NCBI GenBank assembly: GCA_963736715.1
Contig: CAVTQA010000051.1
Span: 1 to 64,000 of the forward strand
Origin: AP-15 sp963736715
GTDB lineage: Bacteria > Pseudomonadota > Alphaproteobacteria > ATCC43930 > CGMCC-115725
Length of the DNA: 64,000 nucleotides
Direction of reading: 5' to 3'
Positions within the stretch are counted from its first letter, which is position 1, and the number at the start of each line of letters is the position of its first letter. The notes beneath the pieces were generated by a model, which did not search any database, was not told where the DNA came from, and saw only the letters and a program-made list of their open reading frames with translations. The translations under genes and the position numbers were made by a program. Shown one piece after another: positions 18,067 to 27,638 of the stretch.

Positions 18067-18840
18067 ATGGTTGATCTAAAGGGTCGCTTTGTTTGGTACG
18101 AATTGATGGCGGCCGATACCGAGGCCGCCAAGGGTTTCTACACGAAGGTAGCGGGCTGGGGCACACAGGATGGACCGGTGCCCGGGATGGCCTACACCAT
18201 TTTCACGGACGGGCAAATGCCTGTCGGCGGAATGATGGCTCAGCCCGAGGACGCGCGGAAGATGGGCGCACCGCCGAGTTGGATCGGGTATGTCGCGGTC
18301 GACGACGTGGATGCCACCGCCGATCGGGTAAAGCTCCTCGGCGGCAGCGTGCATGTTCCGCCGACCGACATTCCGAATGTCGGCCGCTTCTCCGTCGTCG
18401 CCGATCCGCAGAAGGCGATCTTCGCGCTGTTCCACTCACCCAATACGTGCGACCAGCCGCTGCCACCGCGCGATGCGCCAGGCCGCATAGGGTGGCACGA
18501 GCTGTCCGCCGCCGACTGGGAGAAGGACTTTGCCTTCTATGGCGAGCTGTTCGGCTGGCAGAAGGGCGACGCAATGGATATGGGGGAAATGGGCACTTAC
18601 CAGCTCTTCTCTGTGGGTAGCCAAGCAATCGGCGGAATGTTCAACAAGCCGCCAATGGTGCCGGCTCCGTACTGGCTCTACTACATCAATGTCACCGATA
18701 TCGACACGGCGGTCGACCGCGTGAAAACGGGCGGGGGCCAAGTACTCAATGGCCCAATGGAAGTGCCAGGCGGCGACTGGATCATCCAGGGCAAGGACCC
18801 GCAGGGCGCCATGTTCGCGCTGGTCGGGAAGAAGGCCTAA
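18067..18840 (+). CDS. two-domain VOC family protein
   Basis: 257-residue protein made of two vicinal-oxygen-chelate (glyoxalase-like) modules. Each begins with a similar strand-helix: GRFVWYELMAADTEAAKGFY and GRIGWHELSAADWEKDFAFY. Each continues with GGMM/GGMFNKP and ends with WIIQGKDPQGAMFALVGKK-type strands. Such proteins bind a divalent metal or act as antibiotic-binding or lactoylglutathione-lyase relatives; the reaction is not evident. GGAG lies seven bases before the ATG at 18067. An in-frame ATG at 18055 is possible. Confidence 0.82.
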   Translation: MVDLKGRFVWYELMAADTEAAKGFYTKVAGWGTQDGPVPGMAYTIFTDGQMPVGGMMAQPEDARKMGAPPSWIGYVAVDDVDATADRVKLLGGSVHVPPTDIPNVGRFSVVADPQKAIFALFHSPNTCDQPLPPRDAPGRIGWHELSAADWEKDFAFYGELFGWQKGDAMDMGEMGTYQLFSVGSQAIGGMFNKPPMVPAPYWLYYINVTDIDTAVDRVKTGGGQVLNGPMEVPGGDWIIQGKDPQGAMFALVGKKA

Positions 18841-18848
18841 CCAAAGTT

Positions 18849-18885
18849 CGGGGCGCCCGCGTTAATCGCCGGCGCGGGTGTCCCG
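18849..18885. terminator. bidirectional hairpin between convergent genes
   Basis: A 13-bp stem with two G-U pairs (18849-18861 pairing with 18873-18885, 11-nt loop) lies exactly between the converging VOC gene and the ABC permease gene. There is no long T-run, so it may act partly as an mRNA 3'-end stabiliser. Confidence 0.55.
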
Positions 18886-18887
18886 AC

Positions 18888-19736
18888 CTAGACTGTGGTA
18901 GGCTCCTGTGCTTCCTGGTGCCATATCAACAGGCGCCGGCGCAGCACGGCGATGCCTTTGACGAGGCACAGCCCGGCGACGGCGATCTCGACGATGCCGG
19001 CGAAAACGCCGGGCGAGTCGGCAAAGCGCGAGGCAGCGATCATCGCGCCGCCCAGCCCCTGACCGCCCATCAGCATCTCGGTGACGATCGTCACGATCAT
19101 CGAAACGGGCAGGGCGACCTGCAGGCCCGTCAGGATCTGCGGAAGCGCCGCCGGTAAGATGATCTCGCGCAGCAGCTGCCGCTCGCTGGCGCCGAGGCTG
19201 CGGGCGGACCATAGCAGTTGCCGGTCGACGCCCTCGGCCGCCGCGATCGTCGCGACAATGACCGGAAAGATCGCGTTGAACGCCGCCATCGAGATCTTCG
19301 AGACGTCGTACAGCCCGAGCCACAGCATGAAGATGGGGAGGAACGCGATCTTCGGCATCGGGAAGCCGACCGAGACGATCGGATCGAAAAACCAGCGTAC
19401 GAATCGGTTGCGGGTCATCAATATGCCGAGCGCCACGCCGCCGACCGCAGCAATCGCGAACCCCGCGAGTGCGCGATAAAGCGTCATGCCGAGGTTTATC
19501 GTGAGATCACCGGATAACGCATCGGCCCAGACCCGCTGCAGCACCTCCGGCAAAGGCGGCAGCAGAAAGGCGCTCACAGTGCCGCTGCGCGACAGGGCTT
19601 CCCAGCCGAGCACCAGCGCGACCAGCGGCAACAGGCCGCCGACGCGGCGTGCGATCGCCGCTGCATCACCAACCCCGCGAAGGCGGGCAAAGGTGAGGTG
19701 GCGGCCGAGGCTTGCCGCGTCCTCTATTCGCGCCAT
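18888..19736 (-). CDS. ABC transporter permease (SsuC/TauC-like)
   Basis: 282-residue inner-membrane permease. GFPMPKIAFLPIFMLWLGLYD and LLWSARSLGASERQLLREIILPAALPQILTG (EAA motif) are diagnostic of sulfonate/taurine/nitrate-type permeases. The start is taken at 19736 because it gives the usual N-terminus and overlaps the preceding permease by 13 bp. A much longer minus frame through 20417 is only out-of-frame extension. It is the last gene of a four-gene minus operon (binding protein, ATPase, two permeases). Confidence 0.87.
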   Translation of the reverse strand: MARIEDAASLGRHLTFARLRGVGDAAAIARRVGGLLPLVALVLGWEALSRSGTVSAFLLPPLPEVLQRVWADALSGDLTINLGMTLYRALAGFAIAAVGGVALGILMTRNRFVRWFFDPIVSVGFPMPKIAFLPIFMLWLGLYDVSKISMAAFNAIFPVIVATIAAAEGVDRQLLWSARSLGASERQLLREIILPAALPQILTGLQVALPVSMIVTIVTEMLMGGQGLGGAMIAASRFADSPGVFAGIVEIAVAGLCLVKGIAVLRRRLLIWHQEAQEPTTV

Positions 19737-20620
19737 GCCAATACCCGCCGGATCAGCATTAGATAGCCGCGGTCCGCCGCGAACCCCAGCAGCGCGACGG
19801 TCAACACCACCGCGAACATCGCATCGTAAACGCCGCCGTCGCCGAGCCAGCCGATCATATAGCCGAACCCGCTGCGGGCGACGATCAGTTCGGAGGCGAC
19901 GAGCAGCACGAAGGCGAAGGCGAGCGCAGTACGGATGCCGCTCAGGAGCTCTGGCAGTGCGCTCGGGAGCACGACCTCCCACAACACGCGCGCGCGGCTC
20001 GCGCCGAGGCTGCGCGCGGACCAGATCAGCACCTGCTCGGTGCCGCGTGCGCCGTTGAACGCGCTCAACGTGACCGGCAGCATGCAGCCGACAAAGATCA
20101 GTACGATCTTCGAGGCGTCGCCGAAGCCGAGCCACAGGACCATGACCGGGATCAGCGCCGATTTCGGCATCGGGTAGAAGAACTGGACGATCGGATTGAC
20201 GACGATGCGGACCGGCAAATACCAGGCCATCAGCACGCCGACAGTGCTGCCGCAGGCAATCGCCAAGCCGAGCCCCGCGGCAGCGCGCGAGATCGACGAA
20301 ACCCCGTTGGTCCACAAATCGCCGCTCTCGGCGAGATTGAGCCAAGCGGCCGCAACCTTGTCGAGCGGCGGCAAAGCCGCGGGCGACACGATGCCCAGCC
20401 GCGATACCGCCTCCCATGCGAAGGCCAGCAGCAGGAGCGGCGCGTAGCGGCTTAGAACATGGATCGCCGGACCAAAAGCCCCTCTCCGCCCTTCAGGGGG
20501 GAGAGGGAGGGTGAGGTGGGTGCGGGCACCTCCTCCGGAGTCCATCACCTCACCCCGACCCTCTCCGCCCCCAGGGGCGGAGAAGGAGGATCTCCGGTGC
20601 GTCGAGGTCAGTTCAGTCAT
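19724..20620 (-). CDS. ABC transporter permease with repeat-derived insert
   Basis: 298-residue second permease of the SsuC/TauC type: FFYPMPKSALIPVMVLWLGFGD and LIWSARSLGASRARVLWEVVLP (EAA motif). Its ATG at 20620 overlaps the ATPase stop (ATGA). Residues of about 8-48 (SFSAPGGGEGRGEV...LTLPLPPEGRRG) are not permease-like; they are the translation of a palindromic repeat at 20470-20592 inserted in frame before the first helix. Such importers normally use two identical permeases; two distinct ones may form a heterodimer. Confidence 0.83.
   Translation of the reverse strand: MTELTSTHRRSSFSAPGGGEGRGEVMDSGGGARTHLTLPLPPEGRRGAFGPAIHVLSRYAPLLLLAFAWEAVSRLGIVSPAALPPLDKVAAAWLNLAESGDLWTNGVSSISRAAAGLGLAIACGSTVGVLMAWYLPVRIVVNPIVQFFYPMPKSALIPVMVLWLGFGDASKIVLIFVGCMLPVTLSAFNGARGTEQVLIWSARSLGASRARVLWEVVLPSALPELLSGIRTALAFAFVLLVASELIVARSGFGYMIGWLGDGGVYDAMFAVVLTVALLGFAADRGYLMLIRRVLAWRE
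20470..20592. repeat. inverted repeat inside a permease gene
   Basis: Two arms in opposite orientation, roughly CCCCTCTCCGCCC..GGGGAGAGGG..GGTGAGGTG at 20476-20520 and its reverse complement at 20545-20590, separated by ~25 bp. It remains open in the permease frame and adds about 40 residues. The same CTCACCC/GGGTGAGG family occurs at 24100-24212. Confidence 0.8.
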
Positions 20621-21423
20621 GCCGCCCCGCCGCGCTCGGCGAGGATCGCTTCGCCGCGGACCAGGTTCCACACGCGGTCGACCATCTCGACAAAGGCCGG
20701 ACTGCGGGCCAGCCCAGGATCGCCTTTGTCGAAACGGGTCTCGACAATTTCTTTGATGTGGCCGGGGCGGGCCGACATGACCGCGATGCGCTCCGCCAGA
20801 AACACCGCCTCGTGCACATCGTGCGTGACGAAGATGACGGTTTTACGCGAGCGCTGCCAAATGTTGAGGAGTTCACCCTGCATCAGGCTGCGGGTTTGCG
20901 CGTCGAGCGCCCCAAACGGCTCGTCCATCAACAGGATATGCGGATCGATCGCCATTGTCCGGGCGATCGCCGCACGCTGCTTCATCCCGCCGGAAAGTTG
21001 CGAGGGGTAACTGTCCTCGAACCCGGTGAGCCCTACGAGATCGATGAACTCGCGTGCCCGACGTAGCCGCTCCTCGCGCGGCAAGCCCTGTTTTTCGAGG
21101 CCATAGAGCACGTTCTGGATCACTGTCTTCCACGGAAACAACGCGAAGTGCTGGAAGACGATCCCGCGGTCGGGCCCTGGCCCGGCGATTGGTTTGTCCT
21201 CGACGCGGATCGTGCCGTGCTCCACCGGCAGGAAGCCGCCGACCAAGTAAAGGAGGGTGCTCTTGCCGCAGCCGCTGGGCCCGAGCAACGCGACGAATTC
21301 GCGGTCGCGCACCTCGAAGGATACATTGTCGAGAGCCATAACCGGACGGCCGCGCGGCGGCCGGTAGATGTGGCTGACGCGATCGATGATGATCTGAGGC
21401 GCTGCCACCGTCCTATTCACCAT
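20617..21423 (-). CDS. ABC transporter ATP-binding protein (SsuB/TauB-like)
   Basis: 268-residue ATPase: Walker A GPSGCGKST, Q-loop IVFQHFALFPWKTV, signature LSGGMKQRAAIARTMA, Walker B ILLMDEPFGALDAQT, H-loop FVTHDVHEA. This fits nitrate/sulfonate/taurine importers. It overlaps the binding-protein stop by 11 bp upstream and the permease start downstream, giving a tight minus operon. Substrate not determinable. Confidence 0.88.
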   Translation of the reverse strand: MVNRTVAAPQIIIDRVSHIYRPPRGRPVMALDNVSFEVRDREFVALLGPSGCGKSTLLYLVGGFLPVEHGTIRVEDKPIAGPGPDRGIVFQHFALFPWKTVIQNVLYGLEKQGLPREERLRRAREFIDLVGLTGFEDSYPSQLSGGMKQRAAIARTMAIDPHILLMDEPFGALDAQTRSLMQGELLNIWQRSRKTVIFVTHDVHEAVFLAERIAVMSARPGHIKEIVETRFDKGDPGLARSPAFVEMVDRVWNLVRGEAILAERGGAA

Positions 21424-22435
21424 CGATGCGTCGCTTGGCTTCCTCGATCAGCGATACATCGACGTATTTCGGGCTGATCTCGACGCGCTTCGGGATGACT
21501 CCCATCTCGGCGCTCGCGTCGATTTCCTCCTGTACCGACGACACGTCGGGCCGGGCATCGGGCGAATGATAAAAATCATCCTTGACGAAGGCAAAGGCGA
21601 GGTTCTGCTTCGGCAATTTGGTCACGTCCGCCAGTATCGCGAGCGCCTCCTCGTGGTTCCTCGGATCCAGAAACCAGCGGACCGCGCGGATGTGATCCTC
21701 AAAGAAATCGAAGAATGTCGGCCGATGTGCGGCGATTACATCGCTGCGCATGGCCCAGACGACAGCCTGCGTCGGCCCGACCGCATCCCGGGCGGTGAAC
21801 AGTACCCGGTACTTGCCGGATTTGAGTTCCGGGGCGAATTGCGGCAGGGTGCCGATGAGATCGACTTTGCCGGAATTGAGCATCGCCGGCATGTTCGCGA
21901 AATTCGCCTCGACGGTGGTGAAATCACTGTCCTTGATGCCATGCTTGCGGAACATCGTCCGCATCGCGGTGTCGCTCGCCGAACCGATCGCGTTCGTGGC
22001 GATGCGGCGCCCCTTGATGTCATCGACCTTGCGGATCGGGCCATCCGCTAGCACGACAAAATTCTCGCTGAAATAACCGGGGTGACCGTCCGTGACGACG
22101 TCGGCCACGAGCCGCTCGTCAAGATGCGCATTGGTGATCGCCAGTGCGAACGCGCTCGTGGAGAACGAGGCCACTTCGAGGTCACCGATCGCCTGGGCCT
22201 GGATTTGCGGTGTCGTACCGTTGAAGCGCAGCGGTTGCAGGACATAGCTCTGGCCGAGATGCTTGAATACCGTGGGTTCACGCTTGCCGAGCGCCCCGAT
22301 CAGCGGCGCCATGTGTCCGGGTGTCACGACCCAGCCGACGCGTATCGTCAACGGCTCCGCCCGAGCAACGGCGCCTAGTCCGATTGCTGCGACGAGCGCC
22401 GCAGCAGCTGTGGCCGTCCTCCCGTTCATAGGCAT
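21413..22435 (-). CDS. NMT1/TauA-like substrate-binding protein
   Basis: 340 residues with a signal peptide (AAAALVAAIGLGAVARA) cleaved before EPLTIRVGWVV. Binding-fold features: QAQAIGDLEVASFSTSAFAL, VDDIKGRRIATNAIGSASD, MLNSGKVDLIGTLPQF. First gene of the minus operon, so it delivers ligand to the SsuBC-like ATPase and permeases. It is related to 16936-17967, suggesting an old duplication or two importers for similar ligands. Confidence 0.85.
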   Translation of the reverse strand: MPMNGRTATAAAALVAAIGLGAVARAEPLTIRVGWVVTPGHMAPLIGALGKREPTVFKHLGQSYVLQPLRFNGTTPQIQAQAIGDLEVASFSTSAFALAITNAHLDERLVADVVTDGHPGYFSENFVVLADGPIRKVDDIKGRRIATNAIGSASDTAMRTMFRKHGIKDSDFTTVEANFANMPAMLNSGKVDLIGTLPQFAPELKSGKYRVLFTARDAVGPTQAVVWAMRSDVIAAHRPTFFDFFEDHIRAVRWFLDPRNHEEALAILADVTKLPKQNLAFAFVKDDFYHSPDARPDVSSVQEEIDASAEMGVIPKRVEISPKYVDVSLIEEAKRRIDGE

Positions 22436-22562
22436 TCGTACTCACGTCCTGCAGGAAGCGCAGTTTTGCCGCTTTCATAGCCTTGCTATCTCTCGCAGAG
22501 AAGGGGGCGGATGACCAGATCAGTGTGAAGAGGGCGCTGGCCGACCGGTCGGCGCCGATTTC

Positions 22563-22590
22563 TTCTTGCGGCGGCGTCTTGCTGTATAGT
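22563..22590 (+). promoter_or_regulatory. possible guaB promoter
   Basis: TATAGT at 22585-22590 lies 16 bp after a weak TTCTTG at 22563-22568 and 26 bp before the guaB ATG. Only the -10 match is good. Confidence 0.3.
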
Positions 22591-22616
22591 GCGCTGCCAT
22601 CGGAAAGGAGGCGCCG

Positions 22617-24080
22617 ATGGAAATTCGGCAAGCTCTGACCTTTGACGACGTGATGCTCGTCCCGGCGGCGTCGGCGATCATGCCTGGGGAGACAGATACC
22701 CGAACTCGGCTGACCCGCGAGATCGAGCTCGGCATTCCGCTGGTCTCGGCGGCGATGGACACGGTGACCGAGAGCGCGCTGGCGATCGCGATGGCTCAGG
22801 CCGGCGGAATTGGCGTGATTCACCGCAACATGGGCGTCGAACAGCAGGCCGACGAAGTCCGCAAGGTCAAGAAATTCGAAGCCGGGATGGTGGTCAACCC
22901 GGTCACGATTCACCCCGACGAGAGTCTCGCCGACGCGTTGCGGCTGATGGCCGACCACAAGATTTCCGGTATCCCGGTCGTCGAGCGCGGCTCCGGCAGA
23001 CTTGCTGGAATCCTCACCAACCGCGATGTGCAATTCGCCGATGATCCGCGCCAGCCCGTGGCCGAGCTGATGACCCGGGATGGGCTTGTCACGGTGCGCG
23101 AGAATGTTGCGCGAGAAGACGCAAAGCGTCTGTTGCACCAGCATCGCATCGAGAAGCTTCTCGTCGTCGACGAAGTCTATCGGTGCGTCGGTCTGATAAC
23201 CGTCAAGGACATCGAGAAAGCGCAACGCTATCCGATGGCGTGCAAGGACGAGCATGGGCGTCTGCGGGTGGCTGCGGCGACGGGTACCGGCAGCGAGGGC
23301 ATCGAGCGTGCCGAAGCTCTGTTCGCCGCCGGTCTCGACGTCTTGGTCGTCGATACCGCGCACGGTCACTCAGACCGGGTATTGCGCACGCTGCGCGACG
23401 TTCGCCGGCTGTCGAACTACACCCAGGTCATTGCCGGCAATGTCGCGACGGCGGAGGGTGCCCGGGCCCTGGTCGAGGCAGGGGCGGACGCGATCAAGGT
23501 CGGCATCGGCCCGGGTTCGATTTGCACGACCCGCATGGTAGCCGGGGTTGGGGTGCCGCAATTCACCGCGATCGTCGATACGGTCGCCGAGTGCCGAAAG
23601 ACCGGCGTGCCGGTGATCTCGGATGGCGGCATCAAATATTCCGGCGACCTCGCCAAGGCCGTCGCCGCCGGGGCCGATTGCGCGATGCTCGGCTCGCTGT
23701 TCGCCGGCACCGACGAAAGTCCCGGCGAAGTCTTCCTCTACCAGGGCCGGAGCTACAAATATTACCGCGGCATGGGGTCGATCGGGGCAATGGCGCGCGG
23801 CTCGGCCGACCGTTATTTCCAGCAAGAAGTGACGAGCACGTTGAAACTCGTCCCCGAGGGCGTCGAGGGGCGGGTGCCGCACAAGGGCCCGGTCGGCAAC
23901 ATCGTCCACCAGCTGATCGGCGGGTTGCGGGCGGCGATGGGCTATACGGGCAACCGGACTATCCCGGAAATGCAAAAGAACTGCACCTTCGTGCGGATCA
24001 CCGGAGCGGGGTTGCGCGAGAGCCACGTCCACGACGTCGCCGTCACCCGCGAAGCCCCCAATTACCCGCAGGACCGTTGA
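22617..24080 (+). CDS. guaB: IMP dehydrogenase
   Basis: Intact 487-residue enzyme oxidising IMP to XMP with NAD+, the committed step of GMP synthesis. TIM barrel starts LTFDDVMLVPA; two CBS domains occupy about residues 95-205 (MVVNPVTIHPDE..., ELMTRDGLVTV). The active-site loop GIGPGSICTTR carries the catalytic Cys. The flap/phosphate region includes ISDGGIKYSGDLAKAVAAGA, GSLFAGTDESPGE and YRGMGSIGAM. AAAGGAGG precedes the ATG by seven bases. Followed by an rsmB-like gene and guaA, a common alphaproteobacterial order. It is not visibly damaged, unlike its two partners. Confidence 0.95.
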   Translation: MEIRQALTFDDVMLVPAASAIMPGETDTRTRLTREIELGIPLVSAAMDTVTESALAIAMAQAGGIGVIHRNMGVEQQADEVRKVKKFEAGMVVNPVTIHPDESLADALRLMADHKISGIPVVERGSGRLAGILTNRDVQFADDPRQPVAELMTRDGLVTVRENVAREDAKRLLHQHRIEKLLVVDEVYRCVGLITVKDIEKAQRYPMACKDEHGRLRVAAATGTGSEGIERAEALFAAGLDVLVVDTAHGHSDRVLRTLRDVRRLSNYTQVIAGNVATAEGARALVEAGADAIKVGIGPGSICTTRMVAGVGVPQFTAIVDTVAECRKTGVPVISDGGIKYSGDLAKAVAAGADCAMLGSLFAGTDESPGEVFLYQGRSYKYYRGMGSIGAMARGSADRYFQQEVTSTLKLVPEGVEGRVPHKGPVGNIVHQLIGGLRAAMGYTGNRTIPEMQKNCTFVRITGAGLRESHVHDVAVTREAPNYPQDR

Positions 24081-24099
24081 GTTCACGAACCGTAATCGC

Positions 24100-24212
24100 T
24101 CCTCACCCCAGCCCTCGCCCCGCAAGCGGGGGGAGGGAGCAGGCCGTTGCATCCCCTGGCCTCGCGCGCGGGCAGAGGGAGGGGCCCGCGCAGCGGAAGG
24201 GTGAGGGGCTGC
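24100..24212. repeat. palindromic repeat between guaB and rsmB-like gene
   Basis: CCTCACCCC..CCTCGCCCC at the left and a matching inverted GGGAGGGG..GGGTGAGGGG at the right form a long GC-rich inverted repeat. It is the same family as the repeat inside the permease at 20470-20592. Confidence 0.75.
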
Positions 24213-24219
24213 CCGCTCC

Positions 24220-25540
24220 TTGACACCCGGAGCGCAGGTCGCCGCCGCGATCGACATTCTTACCGCGATCGATTCCGAACATCGTCCGGCTGACGACGTC
24301 GCGGCCGAATACTTTCGCCGCCGTCGGTACATCGGTGCCAAGGATCGGGCGCAAATCGCCGGCCATGTTTACGCGGTGCTCCGGCACAGAGCGGCGCTCG
24401 ACTGGTGGATGGCCAAGTACGGGATAGGTACCGAACCCCGTGCCCGAGTCCTGGCCGGCCTGGTTCTGGTCGAGGAATGGCAGCCCGATGCGATCCGCGC
24501 ATGCTGCGACGGCGACCGCTTTCGTCCGGCTCGGCTCAGTCACATCGAAGAACGCTTCATCCGCGATCTCGTGACCCGGACGCTGCGTCATCCGGAGATG
24601 CCTCGGGCAGTGGCCAACGATCTCCCCGATTGGCTCGAGCCTTATCTCGATCGGGTTTTCGGCAGAGGGCTGGAACGCGAGATGGCGGCCCTCAACGGGC
24701 CGGCCCCGACCGATCTGCGCGTCAATCTGGTGAAGGCCGACCGGGAAGAGGCGCGCCGCGCGCTCGCCGCGGAGGGTGTGGCCGCGAAGCCCACCCCTCT
24801 ATCGCCGGTCGGCTTGCGCCTGCGCGAACGGGTGCCGCTCGGCAAGCTGGCCGCCTTTGAGCAGGGCCTCGTCGAAGTGCAGGACGAAAGCTCACAAATC
24901 GCCGCGCTACTCGCCGATGCGAGACCCGGGATGCGAGTCGTCGATTTTTGCGCCGGCGGCGGGCGGCAAGACCTTAGCGCTCGCCGCCGGAATGGCTAAT
25001 CGCGGCAAACTCGTCGCCTGCGAGGTATCACAACACCGCCTCGACCGAGCCGCGCGCCGGCTGCGTCGGGCGGGGGTCAACAATGTCGAACGCCGGGCGT
25101 TGACCGGCGAACGCGATAAATGGGTCAAGCGGCACGCCGGCAGCTTCGACCGGGTCTTCGTCGATGTGCCTTGCCTCGGCACCGGGACGTGGCGGCGCAA
25201 TCCCGACGCCAAATGGCGCATGACGCCCGAGGACCTCGCCGAGCTCGTCGCACGCCAGCAGCAGATTTTGTGCAGCGCCGCGCGCCTCGTCTGCCACGGC
25301 GGACGGTTGGTGTACGCGACCTGCTCACTGTTGCGCGAGGAGGACGAGGCGCAGGCCGAAGTCTTTCTCGCAGCCGAGCCGGAATTCGCGCTATTGCCGG
25401 TCGCGCGCGCGTGGGGAGAGACGATCGGCGGCGCCTCGCCGGGGGGCGAGGATTATCTCCGTCTGACGCCGGCAAGGCACGGCACCGACGGCTTTTTTGT
25501 CGCTATCTTCGAGCGCCATCCATGTCCGACCGCATCCTGA
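24220..25540 (+). pseudogene. rsmB: RsmB/NOP family RNA methyltransferase, frameshifted
   Basis: SAM-dependent 16S rRNA cytosine-C5 methyltransferase of the RsmB/NOP family. The N-terminal helical NusB-like part contains GAKDRAQIAGHVYAVLRHR; VEVQDESSQIAA opens the catalytic domain. At VDFCAGGGR one base is gained or lost near 24955-24965; the expected GGKTLALAAGMANRG follows in another frame, with VFVDVPCLGTGTWRRNPD (motif IV Cys) and LVYATCSLLREEDE (catalytic Cys). Start is a TTG at 24220. The two halves give a normal ~440-residue protein if joined. It overlaps guaA by 19 bp. Confidence 0.82.
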
Positions 25541-27070
25541 TCCTCGATTTCGGCAGCCAAGTCACACAGCTCATCGCACGTCGCGTGCGCGAGAGCGGGG
25601 TGTATTGCGAGATACATCCGTTCACGATTTCCGAAGACCGGGTCCGCGATTTCGCCCCGCGCGGGATCATCCTGTCGGGCGGCCCAGCCTCGCTGACGGA
25701 GGCCGCCTCGCCGCGCGCCCCCGAGATCGTCTTCCGGCTCGGCGTGCCGGTCCTCGGCATCTGTTACGGCATGCAGACGATGTGCGCGCAGCTTGGCGGC
25801 CGGGTCACACTGAGCGATCACCAGGAATTCGGGCGTGCTTTTATCGAAATCGTCGACGAGTGCCGGCTGTTCGAAGGCTTGTGGCCGAAAGGCGGGCGCG
25901 AGCAGGTGTGGATGAGCCACGGCGACCGGGTCGATGCCCTGCCATTGGGCTTCCGATCGGTGGCGTCCAGTGAGGGGGCACCCTACGCCGCGATCGCCGA
26001 TGACAGCCGCCGGTTTTTCGGCGTGCTGTTCCATCCCGAGGTCGTGCACACGCCACAAGGCGCCCAATTGCTCCGTAATTTCACGCACAGAGTAGCGGGC
26101 TGCCGCGGCGACTGGACGATGGCGCTGTTCCGCGCCCAGGCGATCGACAAAATCCGCCGCCAGGTGGGTCAAAGGGGGCGTTGTGTGCGGTCTTTCTGGC
26201 GGGGTCAATTCCGCAGTTGCGGCGGCGCTATTGCACGAGGCGATCGGCGACCAGTTGACTTGCATCTTTGTCGATACTGGTTTGTTGCGGGCGAGCGAGG
26301 CGGAGGAGGTCGTGAGCCTCTTCCGCGGGCACTACAATATCCCGCTGATCCATCGCGACGCGAGCGGGTTGTTCCTCGACAAGCTAGGCGGGGTCGCCGA
26401 CCCCGAAGAAAAGCGCAAGGCCATCGGGGCCACCTTCATCGACGTCTTCGACGAAGAGGCGCACAAGATCGGCGATGTCCAGTTCCTGGCACAAGGAACC
26501 CTCTACCCCGACGTGATCGAGTCGGTGAGCCCGCTCGGCGGTCCCTCGGTCACGATCAAATCGCATCACAATGTCGGCGGCCTGCCGGCCCGTATGAAAT
26601 TGCAGCTCGTCGAGCCGTTGCGCGAATTGTTCAAGGACGAGGTCCGCGAACTGGGCCGCGAGCTGGGATTGCCCGACGGGTTTGTCGAGCGCCACCCGTT
26701 CCCCGGCCCGGGTCTGGCGATCCGCATCCCCGGCGAAGTCACCCGCGGAAAGCTCGACATCCTGCGCAAGGCCGACGCGATCTTCCTGGAGGAGATCCGC
26801 CACGCCGGTCTCTACAGCGCGATCTGGCAGGCCTTCGCAGTGCTGTTGCCCGTGCGGAGCGTTGGCGTGATGGGCGACAGCCGGTCCTACGATTTCGTCT
26901 GCGCCTTGCGCGCGGTAACCTCGACCGACGGGATGACTGCCGACTATTTCCCGTTCCCGCACGAGTTCCTCGGCCGCACCGCCACCCGCATCATCAACGA
27001 AGTGCGCGGCATCAACCGCGTCGTCTACGACATCACCTCGAAACCACCGGGTACGATCGAGTGGGAATAA
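25522..27070 (+). pseudogene. guaA: GMP synthase, frameshifted at the PP-loop
   Basis: Glutamine-hydrolysing GMP synthase, converting XMP to GMP. The class-I amidotransferase domain has LDFGSQVTQLIARRVRE, the nucleophile in GICYGMQ, and FHPEVVHTPQG. The synthetase domain follows: NIPLIHRDAS, the C-terminal HPFPGPGLAIR and VYDITSKPPGTIEWE. At 26165-26180, in a G-rich run, the frame changes between KIRRQVG and VCGLSGGVNSAVAAAL. The PP-loop reads SGGVNS instead of SGGVDS, altering the ATP-pyrophosphatase Asp. If both changes are real, the cell would need another guaA or guanine salvage; otherwise the indel may be an assembly error. Confidence 0.87.
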
Positions 27071-27169
27071 ATGCGGGGTATCGGTGAGACGAGAGGCCGC
27101 TGACATCGACCGTCCAGCGCTTCCAGTGTGTTTCGCCTTGCAATAGAATTGGCCCGCGCAGGGTAGCCG

Positions 27170-27600
27170 ATCAGAACGGGAAGTCACGAACGAACGCAAA
27201 ACAGAAAACCTAGTCCGCGCCACACTAAGTGGGTGCGGGTACCTGAACTCCGACCACATAATTGTAGAAGAACAGAAAAGTGATAATCCACGAATTCAAA
27301 AACTGCTGAAAGGTGCCTCCAAAGCCGGCAATGGGGTGGGATTGCCGGAATTCATCATCAGTTCCACTCAGCACCCTGACTTTCTGATCGTCATCGAGTG
27401 TAAGGCCAGCCCGCTACGCCACCGGGAGCAAACATCTCGACAACCCGAAAGGAGTACGCGTGTGATGGGGCGTTGCTCTACGCGGCGTAACTGGCAAAGG
27501 AATACGATGTAGTAGCAATCGGAGCGAGCGGGGAGGCAGCCTCGGAGTTCCGAACTAAGAGGCTGACCGAAAATGAATTGAGTGATTTCAGTCGGTTGTG
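27170..27600 (+). pseudogene. N-6 DNA methylase (restriction-modification) remnant
   Basis: Reads TNERKTENLVRATLSGCGY, then IIVEEQKSDNPRIQKLLKGA and PEFIISSTQHPDFLIVIECKA, which is the N-terminal region of Type I-like/IIG restriction-modification methylases with a nuclease-like IECK motif. A frameshift near 27410 and an in-frame TAA near 27490 (YAA stop LAKEYDVVAIG) break it, and the remainder is replaced by the IS5 copy starting at about 27600. GC is lower than the surroundings, in keeping with acquisition. Confidence 0.65.
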
Positions 27601-27638
27601 GCATGATGGTTGTGATGAAGCAATCATCGAGGCACAAA

